DNA from: Pseudomonadota bacterium
GTDB lineage: Bacteria; Pseudomonadota; Alphaproteobacteria; Rhizobiales; Xanthobacteraceae
DNA length: 23,627 bases
NCBI GenBank assembly: GCA_023388935.1
Contig: JAEWFG010000339.1
Span: 1-23,627, forward strand
Reading direction: 5' to 3'
Both the position numbers and the translations under genes were made by a program. Positions 23,340 through 23,627 of this stretch are shown here, piece after piece. Positions within the stretch are counted from its first letter, which is position 1; the number at the start of each line of letters is the position of its first letter. The notes under the pieces were generated by a model. The model was not told the DNA's origin, made no database searches, and worked only from the letters and a program-made list of their open reading frames with translations.

Positions 23340-23627
23340 CAGTAATGATCCTCGAAGCGCTTGGCGAGCTCGTCGATGTTCTCCGGCGGCCAGCCCGGCA
23401 CTTCCATGCCGAGGTGCAGACCCATCTGGGCCAGCACTTCCTTGATCTCGTTCAGCGACTTGCGGCCGAAGTTCGGAGTGCGGAGCATTTCCGCTTCGCT
23501 CTTCTGCACGAGGTCGCCGATGTAGACGATGTTGTCGTTCTTCAAGCAGTTGGCCGAACGCACCGACAGCTCGAGCTCGTCCACCTTCTTGAGGAAGGCC
23601 GGGTTGAAGGCGAGGTCCGGGATGATC
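23339..23627 (-). CDS. rpoA: RNA polymerase alpha subunit, C-terminal domain (5' end outside window)
   Basis: The last 95 residues of the alpha subunit are visible, reading from IIPDLAFNPAFLKKV to the TGA at 23339-23341. They contain the DNA- and activator-binding C-terminal domain: ELSVRSANCLKNDNI holds the Arg, Asn, Cys, Leu and Lys that contact UP elements, and LRTPNFGRKSLNEIKEVL is the following helix-hairpin-helix segment. The ending GWPPENIDELAKRFEDHY is typical of alphaproteobacteria. About 245 N-terminal residues lie to the right. It is followed by rplQ in the standard alpha-operon order. Confidence 0.97.
   Translation of the reverse strand, partial: IIPDLAFNPAFLKKVDELELSVRSANCLKNDNIVYIGDLVQKSEAEMLRTPNFGRKSLNEIKEVLAQMGLHLGMEVPGWPPENIDELAKRFEDHY

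Overview
The window is high-GC, densely packed DNA from an alphaproteobacterium, most likely Bradyrhizobium or a near relative (Nitrobacteraceae). This rests on recognising the proteins: rpoA-rplQ, a Do protease joined to rarA, an Atp12 assembly chaperone, PccB, DUF4260, and a stand-alone FliK/FlhB-C-terminal pair. No database search was possible. I see 24 protein genes (two cut by the window ends), no rRNA or tRNA, no CRISPR array and no insertion sequence.

Layout, left to right. 1-2603: the start of pccB (minus, running off the left end), then a DUF4260 membrane protein and a coiled-coil protein (both plus). 2624-5578: a minus-strand group of class D beta-lactamase, secreted carboxymuconolactone-decarboxylase-like protein and class C-type serine hydrolase. 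5651-8388: Atp12 chaperone, a FliK-like protein and an 87-residue FlhB C-terminal-domain protein, the last two overlapping by 4 nt. 8465-11429: a small exported DUF3828-like protein, and a divergent LysR regulator / FAD oxidase pair. 11430-16039: a minus-strand run Do protease > rarA > higB-higA > rluC, with 4-nt ATGA overlaps at Do/rarA and higA/rluC. 16354-19156: a phosphate-selective-type porin with a strong terminator, then a zinc-independent medium-chain dehydrogenase. 19193-22629: hisC-type aminotransferase, a CLC chloride channel/transporter and an SDR oxidoreductase (all minus). 22775-23627: rplQ and the 3' end of rpoA, with a perfect rho-independent terminator after rplQ.

Most genes look like ordinary chromosomal backbone with small accessory insertions (the beta-lactamase trio, LysR/FAD oxidase, higBA). 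The parts not explained by coding content are regulatory or structural. They are two T-N11-A LysR sites exactly 21 bp apart, a perfect 19-bp operator upstream of higBA, inverted repeats touching the ribosome binding sites of the SDR and CMD genes, and an inverted array of degenerate heptamers that starts on the rpoA stop codon. I found no clearly new multi-gene system. The best candidates for follow-up are the higBA-rluC coupling, the FliK/FlhB-C pair, the heptamer hairpin and the SDR operator.
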